From: M3007 sp964646615
GTDB lineage: Bacteria; Bacteroidota; Bacteroidia; Chitinophagales; Saprospiraceae
Direction of reading: 5' to 3'
Assembly (NCBI GenBank): GCA_964646615.1
Contig: CAZYEV010000049.1
Coordinates: forward strand, 15,018-79,017
DNA length: 64,000 bases
Part shown: piece after piece, positions 55,342 through 64,000 of the stretch
How the letters are laid out: each line of letters starts with the position of its first letter
Position numbering within the stretch: position 1 is the first letter of the stretch
Notes under the pieces: model-generated
The model's input: the letters and a program-made list of their open reading frames with translations, nothing else
Database searches by the model: none
What the model was told of the DNA's origin: nothing
Made by a program: the position numbers and the translations under genes

Positions 55342-56118
55342 TTACCTCCTTTTCCCAAATTGCAGGTTCACAAAGAAATTGACGAATAGCCGCTGGTTAG
55401 CGTCGGAGACCAGGATGGGCAATTCGGTAGGGAAGACATCGAGCATGACGCCCACCTCAAAGGCTTTGACGAACTCATCGAAAGCGCCCCAGTCTAAGTG
55501 CAAAGCGGCTGAGGCATTGACGCCCGGACGCGGGCTGATTTCACCCAGGCCGCGCGTGAATGGCGAAGCGCCTTTAATGCGTCCGTTTTCGTCTAAGAAC
55601 AAATTGGCGTTTTCGTCGGAGTACTTTTCGTGCATGATGCGGCAGTCGCCCGGACGTGTCGGGTTGGGGTAGCAGATGGCTAAGTAATACGGCTTCATGA
55701 GCGCCAGCGTGGGGCCGAGCGCATAGCTGACGCCCACAGCGACACCGCGCTGTTTGGCCTTTTCAGAGAAGTATCGCTTGACGCCCCAGGCACCGCGTAC
55801 CAGGAGGGCGTTGTTTTGCTTGCCGAAGATGTATGGCCGAAACGAACGACTCAGCAAGGGGTCGGCGCTCTGGCGCTGCTCTTTGGGGTGGCGCAATTCG
55901 CCCACGCTCAGGTGGAAGTAGGTCGTCTTGTAATAGGTGCGCAGGCGGCCAAACTCCATGCCGGCCAGAAAGCCGCGCGAAGTGGTCAGGCGGAGGTTGA
56001 CGGTGGTCTCACGGTTGTACACAACACCCACATTGCCCGTGAGCGGGTCAGCGTACTGAGCAAAGGCGGGGCTACTCAGCAGGGAGAGCAGGATGGGAAT
56101 AAGTATATGGCGCGCCAT
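55342..56118 (-). CDS. Outer-membrane beta-barrel protein of unknown function
   Basis: A 258-residue protein with signal peptide LIPILLSLLSSPAFAQ. The mature part alternates short hydrophobic and polar strands (VNLRLTTSRGFLAGMEFGRL, AWGVKRYFSEKAKQRGVAVG, FEVGVMLDVFPTELPILVSD) and ends in LFVNFFVNLQFGKRR, as expected of a small barrel with a terminal aromatic strand. The middle PYYLAICYPNPTRPGDCRIM holds two cysteines. I do not recognise a named family. It stands alone, divergent from the BatBC gene. Confidence 0.75.
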   Translation of the reverse strand: MARHILIPILLSLLSSPAFAQYADPLTGNVGVVYNRETTVNLRLTTSRGFLAGMEFGRLRTYYKTTYFHLSVGELRHPKEQRQSADPLLSRSFRPYIFGKQNNALLVRGAWGVKRYFSEKAKQRGVAVGVSYALGPTLALMKPYYLAICYPNPTRPGDCRIMHEKYSDENANLFLDENGRIKGASPFTRGLGEISPRPGVNASAALHLDWGAFDEFVKAFEVGVMLDVFPTELPILVSDANQRLFVNFFVNLQFGKRR

Positions 56119-56301
56119 GGCTGGATATTTTTCTCAAAAGTAAAACTTTTCTGCGGCGTAGAACGACGTTTTATCGCGCTGGCGTTTCCGGGCAAAAACT
56201 TTTCCAAAACGAGGGCCACCGGGCGCACACCACACGCGCAATGAGCTGTTGCTTTGCAACGCTGCAAGGCTCTTTTAAGCCAAACAGCAGCGGGTTTGGA
56301 T

Positions 56302-57966
56302 ATGTTTTCCTTCGAGCATCCCGAATACTTCACCTTGTTGTGGGCGGCGCCAGTTGTGGTGCTCATCTGGCTGTCGTATTTGTGGTGGCGTCGGCGTGTG
56401 CTGTCGCGTTTGGTGGCGCCTTCAGCTCAGGAGCGCGTGCTGCCGGGGTGGTCAGTGGGCAGGTTTTGGCTGAAAAACGCCCTGCTCCTGGCCGCCATGG
56501 TGTTGCTCGTGGTGGCGGCAGCCAACCCGCGGCGCGGTATGCGCCAGCAGGTGACTGAGCAGCGCAGCGCTGATGTTGTGCTGGTGCTCGACATTTCTCA
56601 GAGTATGCTGGCTCAGGATGTGCCGCCCAGCCGGCTGGAGCGCGCCAAAATTTTTGCCCGGCAGCTGGTGCGCGCCCTGGCGGGCGAACGCATCGGGTTG
56701 GTCTTCTTCGCAGGCAGTGCATACGCCGCCATGCCGCTGACGACCGACTACGAAGCTGCCGACATGCTGCTGCGCGCAGCAACACCCGACCTCATCAGCA
56801 CGCAAGGCTCCAACATCGGTGCAGCGCTGCTGACGGCCGCCGAACGCTTCGACCCAAAGCCCGGCGCTGGCAGGGCTATCGTACTCATCTCGGACGGTGA
56901 AGACCACGAAGGTGCTGTCCCTAAAGCCCTGAACAAGTTGCGCGACGCCGGCATCATCGTTTTCGGTGCTGTGATAGGCTCCGCTGAAGGCGCGCCCATT
57001 CCGCTGAGCGATGGCGAATACAAGCGCGACGCCGAAGGCCAGATGGTCCGCACACGCGCCAACGAGGCCACCTTACAACAAATAGCAACGGCCACACGCG
57101 GTGAACTTTATCGCGCCGAGCAAGGGCAGGCCACTATTCGAGCCATCTGCCGCGAATTGGGGCAATTGGAGCACCGCGCTGTACAGACTCGCTCATTCGA
57201 GGAGTTTGAGTCCTATTACCTGTGGTTTGCCCTGCCTGCCTTCCTGCTCCTGACGCTCTACGCCGCTCTGAGTTGGAAGGTGCACAAGACTGCCCTCCTC
57301 GTTCTAATGATGGGCCTTATCTACCTGCCGCTGCAAGCCCAATCTGCTCGCGATTGGATGCGCCAGGGCGATGCGTATTATGCCGAAGAGCGCTACGATG
57401 CCGCCGAACAGGCTTACCGAAAGGCACTCCAAAAAGCGCCTGCCGACGCCCAGGCACTCTACAACTACGGCAACGCTCTCTACAAACAAGGAAAATACGC
57501 CGAAGCCCAACAGGTTTGGGAAAAAACGCTCCAAATCGCCATTCCTAACACTCAAAAAGCCGACGCCTGGCACAACCTCGGCAATGCCCTGGCCCAACAG
57601 GGTAATACCGAAGAGGCCATACGCGCCTACGAAAACAGCCTGCGCCTGCGACCCGGCGACCCCGACACTAAAATCAACCTCCAACTGGCCCGAAAAAAAA
57701 GACAGCAAAACCAACCACAACCCCAACAACAACCCTCCAGCGGCAATGGTACGCCCGCCGGCACCGACTCATTGCCCCAACCGCCACCCACGACACCCCA
57801 AGGGCCACAGCCACAAACGCCCCCACAACAGCAGGGCAAACTCACCCCCGAAGAGGCCCGCCGCCTGCTGGAAACCACCGTCGAGCCTCAAGACCAGAAC
57901 AGCGGACGCAAATACCGCGAGCAAACGCCGGAAAAACATCAACTCCGACCTAAAAAAGACTGGTAG
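56302..57966 (+). CDS. BatB-BatC fusion: VWA domain protein with C-terminal TPR
   Basis: A 554-residue protein combining two proteins that are usually separate in Bacteroidota. Residues 10-28 are a membrane helix (FTLLWAAPVVVLIWLSYLWW), another lies at 57-75. The VWA domain (about 92-275) has the MIDAS motif DISQS (97-101) and TTDYEAAD. A third helix (about 300-320) and a fourth (ALLVLMMGLIYLPLQAQ) precede two to three TPRs (QGDAYYAEERYDAAEQAYRK, YNYGNALYKQGKYAEAQQVW, NLGNALAQQGNTEEAIRAYE). The tail is rich in Gln and Pro. Bat proteins work with MoxR in aerotolerance-type complexes in the periplasm. ATG 56302 is chosen over a TTG at 56254. It ends with TAG. Confidence 0.92.
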   Translation: MFSFEHPEYFTLLWAAPVVVLIWLSYLWWRRRVLSRLVAPSAQERVLPGWSVGRFWLKNALLLAAMVLLVVAAANPRRGMRQQVTEQRSADVVLVLDISQSMLAQDVPPSRLERAKIFARQLVRALAGERIGLVFFAGSAYAAMPLTTDYEAADMLLRAATPDLISTQGSNIGAALLTAAERFDPKPGAGRAIVLISDGEDHEGAVPKALNKLRDAGIIVFGAVIGSAEGAPIPLSDGEYKRDAEGQMVRTRANEATLQQIATATRGELYRAEQGQATIRAICRELGQLEHRAVQTRSFEEFESYYLWFALPAFLLLTLYAALSWKVHKTALLVLMMGLIYLPLQAQSARDWMRQGDAYYAEERYDAAEQAYRKALQKAPADAQALYNYGNALYKQGKYAEAQQVWEKTLQIAIPNTQKADAWHNLGNALAQQGNTEEAIRAYENSLRLRPGDPDTKINLQLARKKRQQNQPQPQQQPSSGNGTPAGTDSLPQPPPTTPQGPQPQTPPQQQGKLTPEEARRLLETTVEPQDQNSGRKYREQTPEKHQLRPKKDW

Positions 57967-58036
57967 GTACCCGCAGAATAAAACAAGGAATGCTCGCCAC
58001 TTCAGGCGAAAAGGATACGACCATCTTCGTAAACAC

Positions 58037-58044
58037 CATCTTTG
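58037..58044 (+). promoter_or_regulatory. Near-consensus -7 element CATCTTTG for exonuclease III
   Basis: The element ends four bases before the GTG start codon at 58049, so the mRNA would be leaderless. Confidence 0.35.
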
Positions 58045-58048
58045 CAAC

Positions 58049-58822
58049 GTGCTCACGCTTCTCTCCTACAACGTCAACGGCCTGCGCTCGGCCATCAACA
58101 AAAGTTTCCTCGACTGGCTGGGGCAGCAATCGCCCATGCCTGATATCATTTGCCTGCAGGAAATCAAGACTCGCCCCGAGGATGTGCCTTTAGCCGATAT
58201 TGAAAACCTCGGCTACCAATGCTACTGGCATCCGGCCCAAAAGCCGGGCTACAGCGGCGTTGCCACCTGGACGAAGCGCTCACCCGACCGCGTCGTCGCC
58301 GGATGCGGTATCGAAAAATACGACCGCGAAGGCCGTATTCTGCGCACCGACTTCGGCCACTGGACGCTGCTCAACTGCTACTTCCCCTCCGGCACCACCG
58401 GCGAAGAGCGGCAGGCTTTCAAAATGGAATTCTTAGACGACTTCTTCCGCTGGATAGCCGACCTCAAACGGGAACGCCCACACCTGATTGTAACAGGCGA
58501 TTTCAACATCGCCCACACCGAACAGGACATCCACGACCCCAAAGGCAACAAAAAAAGCAGCGGCTTCCTGCCCGAAGAGCGCGCCTGGATGACGCATTGG
58601 TTCCAAAGCGGCTTCACCGATGCCTTCCGATACCGGCACCCCGAGCGCATCGAGTACAGCTGGTGGACTTTCCGCGCCAATGCCCGCGCCAAAAACAAAG
58701 GCTGGCGCATTGACTACTTCTCCGTCAGCAACGAACTGGCGCCCCGCATCGCCGACGTGCGCCACCTGGGCGAAGCCGTCCACTCCGACCACTGCCCGGT
58801 GTGGATGCAAATAGACCTGTGA
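58049..58822 (+). CDS. xth: Exodeoxyribonuclease III
   Basis: A 257-residue AP endonuclease of the EEP family. YNVNGLRSAI near the start, CLQEIKTRP (Glu38), YSGVATWTKRSP, TGDFNIAHTEQDIHDP and the C-terminal SDHCPVWM carry the metal and catalytic residues. It repairs abasic sites and trims 3' ends. The start is GTG 58049 (MLTLLSYNVNG): no ATG is available near the conserved first strand, and the frame extending further upstream overlaps the 3' end of the BatBC gene. A -7-like element is four bases before it. It may also be transcribed with batBC (82-base gap). Confidence 0.93.
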   Translation: MLTLLSYNVNGLRSAINKSFLDWLGQQSPMPDIICLQEIKTRPEDVPLADIENLGYQCYWHPAQKPGYSGVATWTKRSPDRVVAGCGIEKYDREGRILRTDFGHWTLLNCYFPSGTTGEERQAFKMEFLDDFFRWIADLKRERPHLIVTGDFNIAHTEQDIHDPKGNKKSSGFLPEERAWMTHWFQSGFTDAFRYRHPERIEYSWWTFRANARAKNKGWRIDYFSVSNELAPRIADVRHLGEAVHSDHCPVWMQIDL

Positions 58823-58960
58823 GTACCCACCCATTTACTAGCCCACCTGCTGGCGTCGGCTAACGTTTCGCTCCAATGCCGTATCTACTTCACAACACTG
58901 GCGCAAATACCGTCGGTGAGGAGCCATCCCTTTTTTCACGCACTGAAACCGTTTACTACT

Positions 58961-60433
58961 ATGAAACCTTTCTTCTCAGCAATCGTATTTGCTCTCCTCC
59001 TCGGATACCACCTGCTGCCAGCGCAGCCCTGTTGGCGTTCGTACACCGAAAAAAAGTACGCCTGGCGCGTAGAGAGAAACCTCGTTTACGGCAAGGCCGT
59101 CAACTATGTGGGCGACTCGGTCGAACTCAAATTAGACCTCTACAAGCCCATCGGCGACAACAACACCGCCCGGCCCATCCTCGTGTGCGTGCACGGCGGC
59201 TTCATGCTCACCGGCTGTAAAGAGGGCATGGCCTGGCTGGCCGAAGAGATGGCTGCCCGCGGCTATGTAGTGGCCTGCGTCAACTACCGCAAAGGGTGGC
59301 ACAGGGCCAGTTATGTCCAGAACCCCAACTGCCTGCTCACGCTGCTGGGCATGGAACCCAAGTACCTGTATGCCGCCGATAGCGCCGAACACTACCGGGC
59401 CATCTATCGCGGGATGCAAGACGTCAAAGGTGCCATTCGCTGGCTCAAGGCGCGTGCCCCGCAAGACTCCACCGACCATACCAGAGTCATCGTCGGCGGC
59501 GAAAGCGCCGGCGGGTTTATCTCGCTGGCCGTAGCCTTCTTAGACCGCCCCGAAGAAAAGCCTGCCGTCTGCTACGCCATCTCGGCAGCGCCCAAGCCCT
59601 TTGCTCCTGACGTGAATATGTTTGAAGGAGATAGCTGCCGCCGGTTCATCATCAATCCCACCGGCCCTGCTCTACTGAGGCCCGATCTCGGCTCCATAGA
59701 AGGACACCTGAACCTGAACGGCCACGACGCCAACGTCGTCGGTGTCTTCAGCTTCTACGGCGGCGTGCCCTACGAGGCTCACATCAATAGCCGGGACTGG
59801 TTGCGCGGCCCTGATACACCGGCCATCTATCTCTTTCACCAGACCTGCGATGGAACTGTGCCCTTTGGCTACGGCCAACCGCTTGACGTTATCTCCATTA
59901 GCTGCAACACTGGCTGCGACCCCTGGCATTACCGGTATATGCACATTTTCGGAAACGGAGCCATTGCCAGCGCCTTAGAGGCCAGCCCAAATCCACCGCC
60001 GTTAATGAAGGAATTCTTCAACTGTCCACCCTTCAATCCTAGCGGGGCGCTAGTCGAGTGCCCCCGATATGCCAACAATGGAGGTTACCATTGGATCATA
60101 GAGCCTCCAAAGCGCGCCCAAAACATGGCCACCTTCTTCAACCCATTTGTATGCAGCACCGTCTCTACCCGGCAGCCGAACCTATCGGCACAGCTGCGCA
60201 TCCAGCCCAATCCCTTCGACCAGGCGCTGACAGTATGGGTGGACGACCCCCTCAATGACGAAGCTCAGCTGTGGCTGTCCGATGTATCGGGGCGCGTTGT
60301 GTGGTCGGCCCGTCGGTTCCTGCCCATGGGCCAGCATGTCTTATTCGAGCACAACGACCTACCACCGGGTGTATATTTCCTCTCCCTGCGCTCGCCCGAA
60401 GGCGCCGGTGTTTGGAAGGTAGTACGGCGGTAA
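58961..60433 (+). CDS. Secreted carboxylesterase-like hydrolase with T9SS sorting domain
   Basis: A 490-residue protein. Signal peptide PFFSAIVFALLLGYHLLPAQ is followed by an alpha/beta-hydrolase domain: oxyanion hole CVHGGFML (His78-Gly80), nucleophile Ser182 in VGGESAGGF, and the strand ARPILV. A catalytic His is likely in the long YRYMHIFGNG region. The final about 75 residues (LRIQPNPFDQALTVWVDD, GRVVWSARRFLPMGQHVLFE, GVYFLSLRSPEGAGVWKVVR) are a T9SS type A sorting domain. It is exported across the outer membrane. Substrates such as feruloyl or other esters are possible. ATG 58961 is used. Confidence 0.88.
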   Translation: MKPFFSAIVFALLLGYHLLPAQPCWRSYTEKKYAWRVERNLVYGKAVNYVGDSVELKLDLYKPIGDNNTARPILVCVHGGFMLTGCKEGMAWLAEEMAARGYVVACVNYRKGWHRASYVQNPNCLLTLLGMEPKYLYAADSAEHYRAIYRGMQDVKGAIRWLKARAPQDSTDHTRVIVGGESAGGFISLAVAFLDRPEEKPAVCYAISAAPKPFAPDVNMFEGDSCRRFIINPTGPALLRPDLGSIEGHLNLNGHDANVVGVFSFYGGVPYEAHINSRDWLRGPDTPAIYLFHQTCDGTVPFGYGQPLDVISISCNTGCDPWHYRYMHIFGNGAIASALEASPNPPPLMKEFFNCPPFNPSGALVECPRYANNGGYHWIIEPPKRAQNMATFFNPFVCSTVSTRQPNLSAQLRIQPNPFDQALTVWVDDPLNDEAQLWLSDVSGRVVWSARRFLPMGQHVLFEHNDLPPGVYFLSLRSPEGAGVWKVVRR

Positions 60434-60659
60434 AAGAAGACTTTCTTAGAGGCAAGGATAGATATGAAGGCTTCAGACAGCCCCCCAATAACCAGTTTTT
60501 ACGCCATTTTAATTAAATAAAACGGCTATCTATAGACCCGTGCATTACATTGGGATACTACTAAACGAGTGCTTTCAAGTAATTTAAAATCGAGGTTATT
60601 CATGAGATTAGACTCTTTTAGCAAAGGATCGTTCCTAAAAAAATGCACGTATCTATATT

Positions 60660-61442
60660 ATGAAAAACAAACTTCTCTTGTTGTTTTTTTTATATGTGAG
60701 TTGTTGTGGTACTTTACTAAAAGCTCAGCAGCTCACGCATAAGCATCCAAATCGCCTTCATATAGACCTGATAGCGCCTTTTTTGAAGCAATTCAGGGCT
60801 AGTTACGAATTGAAAATAGGGAGTCGGCAGAGTCTGACCTTAAAAGCGGGCTATCGCTGGTATTTTATTGGGAGTAAGGCGCAAGTAGGAATAATTCAAA
60901 ATTACTATTGGGAAAGGTCAGTTTCTACTACTGATTGGATATTTTTTATTCCCGTCGAGTCGGGGCCTTCAAAGTCTTACATCAATAACACGAAACCCCT
61001 TCCGAATTATGGTGAAGGGCTGGCGTACTACTCTATACCGCTGACGCTGACGCATCGCTGGTATAGATCTACACATAATAAAAATATTCAGTTCTACTTC
61101 GAAGCAGGAGCGAACCTGTGTATTTATCGAATGTTACGCTTGCAAGATTATAATAAGATTATAGAAACTAAAAGGCATACCCGTGTCGAGGGTCTGCCAC
61201 CTATAGGTGGAAGTATTACTGAAACAACAGACCGCCATTACCACCAGATACGCAGAGGCATTCGGCAGAATCAATTGTCTGCTGGTCTGTTCGGAGCAGC
61301 AGGTGTTCGATGGGAGTTTGCTAAACGATGGAATTTTGATCTTCAACTGGAAATTAATCCAATGGTACTGAACACCACCTACCACAAATTAGGCAATGTT
61401 TATAATATCCCTCTTATGGGTGCAATAGGCTATGCTTTTTGA
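60660..61442 (+). CDS. Outer-membrane beta-barrel-like protein, AT-rich
   Basis: A 260-residue protein with signal peptide LLLLFFLYVSCCGTLLKAQ. Alternating strands are visible (HIDLIAPFLKQFRASYELKI, SLTLKAGYRWYFIGSK, IQFYFEAGANLCIYRML, WNFDLQLEINPMVLN), ending in NIPLMGAIGYAF, a typical last strand with C-terminal Phe. The codon usage is AT-richer than the genes left of 60 kb. It sits in the region that also holds the broken beta-helix gene and the transposase remnant. Unknown function; horizontally acquired origin is possible. Confidence 0.75.
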   Translation: MKNKLLLLFFLYVSCCGTLLKAQQLTHKHPNRLHIDLIAPFLKQFRASYELKIGSRQSLTLKAGYRWYFIGSKAQVGIIQNYYWERSVSTTDWIFFIPVESGPSKSYINNTKPLPNYGEGLAYYSIPLTLTHRWYRSTHNKNIQFYFEAGANLCIYRMLRLQDYNKIIETKRHTRVEGLPPIGGSITETTDRHYHQIRRGIRQNQLSAGLFGAAGVRWEFAKRWNFDLQLEINPMVLNTTYHKLGNVYNIPLMGAIGYAF

Positions 61443-61493
61443 GCGTGAGAAAAGAGGATGGATACATCTTAATTTGTGTGATTATCAGATTTT

Positions 61494-61501
61494 TATATTT
61501 G
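61494..61501 (+). promoter_or_regulatory. Bacteroidota promoter with both boxes
   Basis: -7 TATATTTG (61494-61501) with a -33 TTTG at 61473-61476, 17 bases apart. It is the best two-box match in this window and lies 48 bases upstream of ATG 61550. Confidence 0.55.
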
Positions 61502-61549
61502 CCAATTAAAAGGTTTTATAGAAAACAATAACCATTATATCGAGTGCTT

Positions 61550-63559
61550 ATGTCGCCGAAAATAACATGCAGGCTTGTGATCGCTTTCTCAAAGAGAAGC
61601 CTCCACTTTTACAGGAGATCGTGGTATCTCTATCGAAAATCGTTTATTTCATCACTTTTTATATTCATAATACACTTGACATCCGTAAAAGCCACCAACT
61701 ACTACCTTTCTAGTTCTCTGGGTAATGACGCCAACAGTGGATTATCGCCTCATGAGGCGTGGGCCTCTCTGGAGCGCGCCAACAGTCAGGCGCTGCTACC
61801 CGGTGATAGTCTGTTGTTGCGACGCGGTGATGTCTTTCGCGGTACGTTGCGTATCCGCCAGTCAGGTGCGCCAGGCAGGCACATATACCTTGGGGCTTAT
61901 GGCGAGGGCGAGAAGCCGGTCATTTCAGGTACCGAGCCGATATCAGGCATCTGGTCATCTACAGAGGTGAACGGCGTTTTGGCCTGGATGACATCGTATA
62001 GTCGGGCGCCTTCTTTCCTGTACTACGCCGGCAAAGATTATCATGTGGCTCGCATGCCCGATGGCATCAACGTCTATTATTACACATATTGGCCCGACCT
62101 TCATCCGCCAAGCGCCCACGTAGGGGCGATTCGCTCGCGTCAGCTGATTGGCTTTCCGGAGGATATAACCGGTGCTTACATCAGTATGCGCCGCAATGGC
62201 TGGTTGTGCGATACGCGTATAGTATCAGGCTTCAGTGCCAGTTCAGGTCAGATAAATTTGTCATCAGCTATTATTTTTGATGGCATACAATTCGATAGTA
62301 CAGGCTTCATTCTATCCAATCATATGACTTTTTTGAATCGGCCCGGCGAGTTCTACTACCGCCCTGGCGACGGCCAGCTGTGGATGATTACAAGCGGTGC
62401 TCAGCCTAAACCCAACGAAGTAGAGGCTTCTGTTCACGACTTTGGGATATTTATGGACACATCTATAGCTGTACCACCTGGCAAGACGGGCCTGAGTTAC
62501 CTGACATTTGAAAATCTGGCTTTTCGTTTTCAAGCAATTGCCGGCATTGCGCTTTCTCCAAAATGCCAGCATATCATCATACGCCATTGCTCGTTTAATG
62601 CGCTGCCTTTTGGCATCACAGCCACACAGACAGATAAAGACAATAAAGGCGATATGCTGAATGCACCCACTTATGATTTGACCATAGAACATAATGACTT
62701 TAAAGATACTTACCGGGCAGCCATTAACGCAGCGTTGTCGGCTAACCTCATCATGCGTTACAACACGGTTCATCGTGCACATCTGATTGTGAATGCTGCC
62801 GAATGGCTCCGCCTGCCCAACCAACCCTATGGCGCTCATACGGCCGCCATAGAGTGCAAAAACAGCCAGGGCAGTCTCATTGAATACAATCGCGTGGACA
62901 GCTGCGGCCATTACGGCATTACCGTCTCCTCCAGCTGCATAGCCCGCTATAACCTCGTCAAAAACACTTGCCCGCTCTACGCCGACTGCGGGGGTATTTA
63001 CTGCGCTTACGAGTCGGATGTTCTCATAGAGAAAAACATCGTTGAAAATGTATGGCATAACGATAATGCCTTTCCTGGACATGGCGATGTGGTCAATGGA
63101 ATCTATTTTGATTACAATAAAAGGGCAGGCTATAAGAATATTACCCTTCGAAGAAACACCCTCATCCGTGCCGGAGTCGGTATTGGAGGATAGGCAGCCC
63201 TGATGCTATCACAGGGGCATATATTGCGCCCCAAAATTTACGTGGAGGATAACGTCTCCTACGGGAACAGAACGTGGAGCTTTGGCGCAAGCATAAGTAT
63301 TGCGGGCCTCATGCTCAACCCTCCGCCTGGTGGCAATGCAGAATTCAGAGGCAATAAATGGGTAGGCTTCAACAAACAAGCGCTTTGGCACTGGAAAAAT
63401 GTGAACAGTAACGACTCACACTGGAAAAGCGACGCTAACTACTACTTTAACCCATATCATTCCATAAAAATCTGCACCCACCGAAAGCTGGGACACCTCT
63501 GCTACACCTTACCCCAATGGCAGGCGCTGGGCTATGATGTCCACAGCCGTGTAAATTAG
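61550..63559 (+). pseudogene. Right-handed beta-helix repeat protein broken by an in-frame TAG
   Basis: The reading frame from ATG 61550 gives a protein with export segment FISSLFIFIIHLTSVKA, then YYLSSSLGNDANSGLSPHEA and the GDSLLLRRGDVFRGTLRI start of a parallel beta-helix. Coils such as IIRHCSFNALPFG, LTIEHNDFKDT and SLIEYNRVDSCGHYG follow. TAG at 63191-63193 stops it after residue 547. The same frame continues with ILRPKIYVEDNVSYGNRTWS, an obvious further coil, to a normal end (LPQWQALGYDVHSRVN). The full product would be about 669 residues. It may be a polysaccharide lyase-like or surface protein. The C-terminal part alone could start at ATG 63203. Single-base error is the alternative. 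Confidence 0.75.
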
Positions 63560-63578
63560 ACATTATGCAGATTTGAAG

Positions 63579-64000
63579 TTATTGATTATCAGGATATTTT
63601 GGCGGGTTTGCCATTACCCTAAAATTATGTAATCCCGTACAGGTGATGAAAATGGCCTCCATAACGTTGTTCTTATACCCTCTGCACTAATCCTTCACCA
63701 TCCGATAGCTCTTTATCGAGCCAATACAATGCTCCATCCGAACCCGAATGCCCGAAATCGAACGGGTCTCAAGACGTTCCTACTTGCTCAATCCCCTCCC
63801 TTTGTGCTTCTTCGTTTGCGTTATCACTAAAACATCCTCTGGTGTATATCCTTGATAACCACTATCTTGCCAAAGCACAAACTCAGCTGGTATCGTGTAA
63901 CTATCCGCTATACGCTTATCGTGCACCCTGCCGGCGTAGTTAGGACTGACGTACAAAACCATACCCATCATCGTAGCAATGAGCGCATTCTTAATCGTAT
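63579..64000 (-). pseudogene. IS5-type (DDE_Tnp_4) transposase remnant, 5' end outside the window
   Basis: The minus-strand frame enters from the right edge with TIKNALIATMMGMVLYVSPN, then AGRVHDKRIAD and the catalytic Asp in LWQDSGYQGY, and ends with SGIRVRMEHCIGSIKSYRMV (catalytic Glu) and FITCTGLHNFR, all DDE transposase features of the IS5-like group. Two in-frame TAG codons (63780-63782 and 63687-63689) interrupt it, so it is non-functional. The terminal inverted repeat at the left end, expected near 63560-63578, is not obvious. Insertion immediately after the beta-helix gene suggests a link with that gene's decay. Confidence 0.8.

Noticed and set aside
57371..58048. Long in-frame extension of exonuclease III upstream, overlapping the BatBC gene
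   Set aside because: The added residues are low-complexity and read the BatBC 3' end in another frame; the conserved enzyme starts at 58049.
63190..63782. Three in-frame TAG codons near the right end suggested recoding of TAG
   Set aside because: TAG is a normal stop in this window (gldG, the Ig-like lipoprotein gene, the BatBC gene, DUF4199), and two of the three lie in a decayed transposase.

Overview
The window comes from a Bacteroidota chromosome. The evidence is a SusC/SusD pair, T9SS-type C-terminal sorting domains, PorQ, GldG, DUF4294 and DUF4199 proteins, and a recurrent Bacteroidota-type -7 promoter element (TAnnTTTG, mostly TACCTTTG) in front of genes on both strands. Most of the DNA looks GC-rich for this phylum, which would fit a Saprospiria-like or related gliding lineage; that placement is inference. 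I see no rRNA, tRNA, CRISPR array or prophage. Genes are short operons or single units on both strands, closely packed.

Layout. 1-6.5 kb: a very large patatin-like membrane lipase and a fatty-acid hydroxylase (possible lipid unit), a glycine-rich small protein, a small lipoprotein, FolB fused to a cysteine-rich tail, and MtaB. 6.8-13.3 kb: DnaK, ACMSD (aminocarboxymuconate-semialdehyde decarboxylase), an isolated DUF5682 protein and a sigma-54 activator without a DNA-binding domain. 13.5-21 kb: a secreted beta-helix protein with a T9SS tail, a TPR protein, a 53-residue membrane protein, and a probable operon of 2-oxoacid dehydrogenase E2 plus a RidA/2-aminomuconate-deaminase-like protein. 21-33.4 kb: cell-envelope proteins (metallopeptidase/propeller/barrel, Ig-like lipoprotein, lipoprotein hydrolase, DUF4294, an Asp-box propeller protein, a TolB-like propeller). 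33.4-39 kb: FMN reductase, GldG without GldF, HldD and an HtrA protease. 39-44.4 kb: SusC/SusD and ribosomal protein L25. 44.4-52.7 kb: ATP-grasp enzyme, GT2, PorQ, YwqK-like lipoprotein, an alpha/beta hydrolase lacking its serine, DUF4199, MoxR and an ECF sigma factor. 53.5-55.3 kb: a small restriction-modification module whose NotI-like nuclease is frameshifted in a T6G5 tract. 55.3-60.4 kb: outer-membrane protein, a BatB-BatC fusion, exonuclease III and a secreted esterase. 60.4-64 kb: AT-richer DNA with a beta-barrel-like protein, a beta-helix gene broken by a TAG codon and a decayed IS5-type transposase running off the right edge.

How the genes work together. PorQ (T9SS) would serve export of the two proteins here with sorting tails. 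GldG belongs to gliding/T9SS-associated functions. SusCD imports an unknown glycan or peptide. MoxR and BatBC are likely parts of one aerotolerance-type ATPase/VWA system although they lie 4.5 kb apart. ACMSD and the RidA-like deaminase are consecutive-branch enzymes of tryptophan/2-aminomuconate catabolism, 10 kb apart. I found no clear new multi-gene defence or biosynthetic system. The most unusual items are the phase-variable-looking NotI-type nuclease, a 17-bp stem-loop in a divergent spacer, several fusions and active-site losses, and predicted leaderless transcripts.
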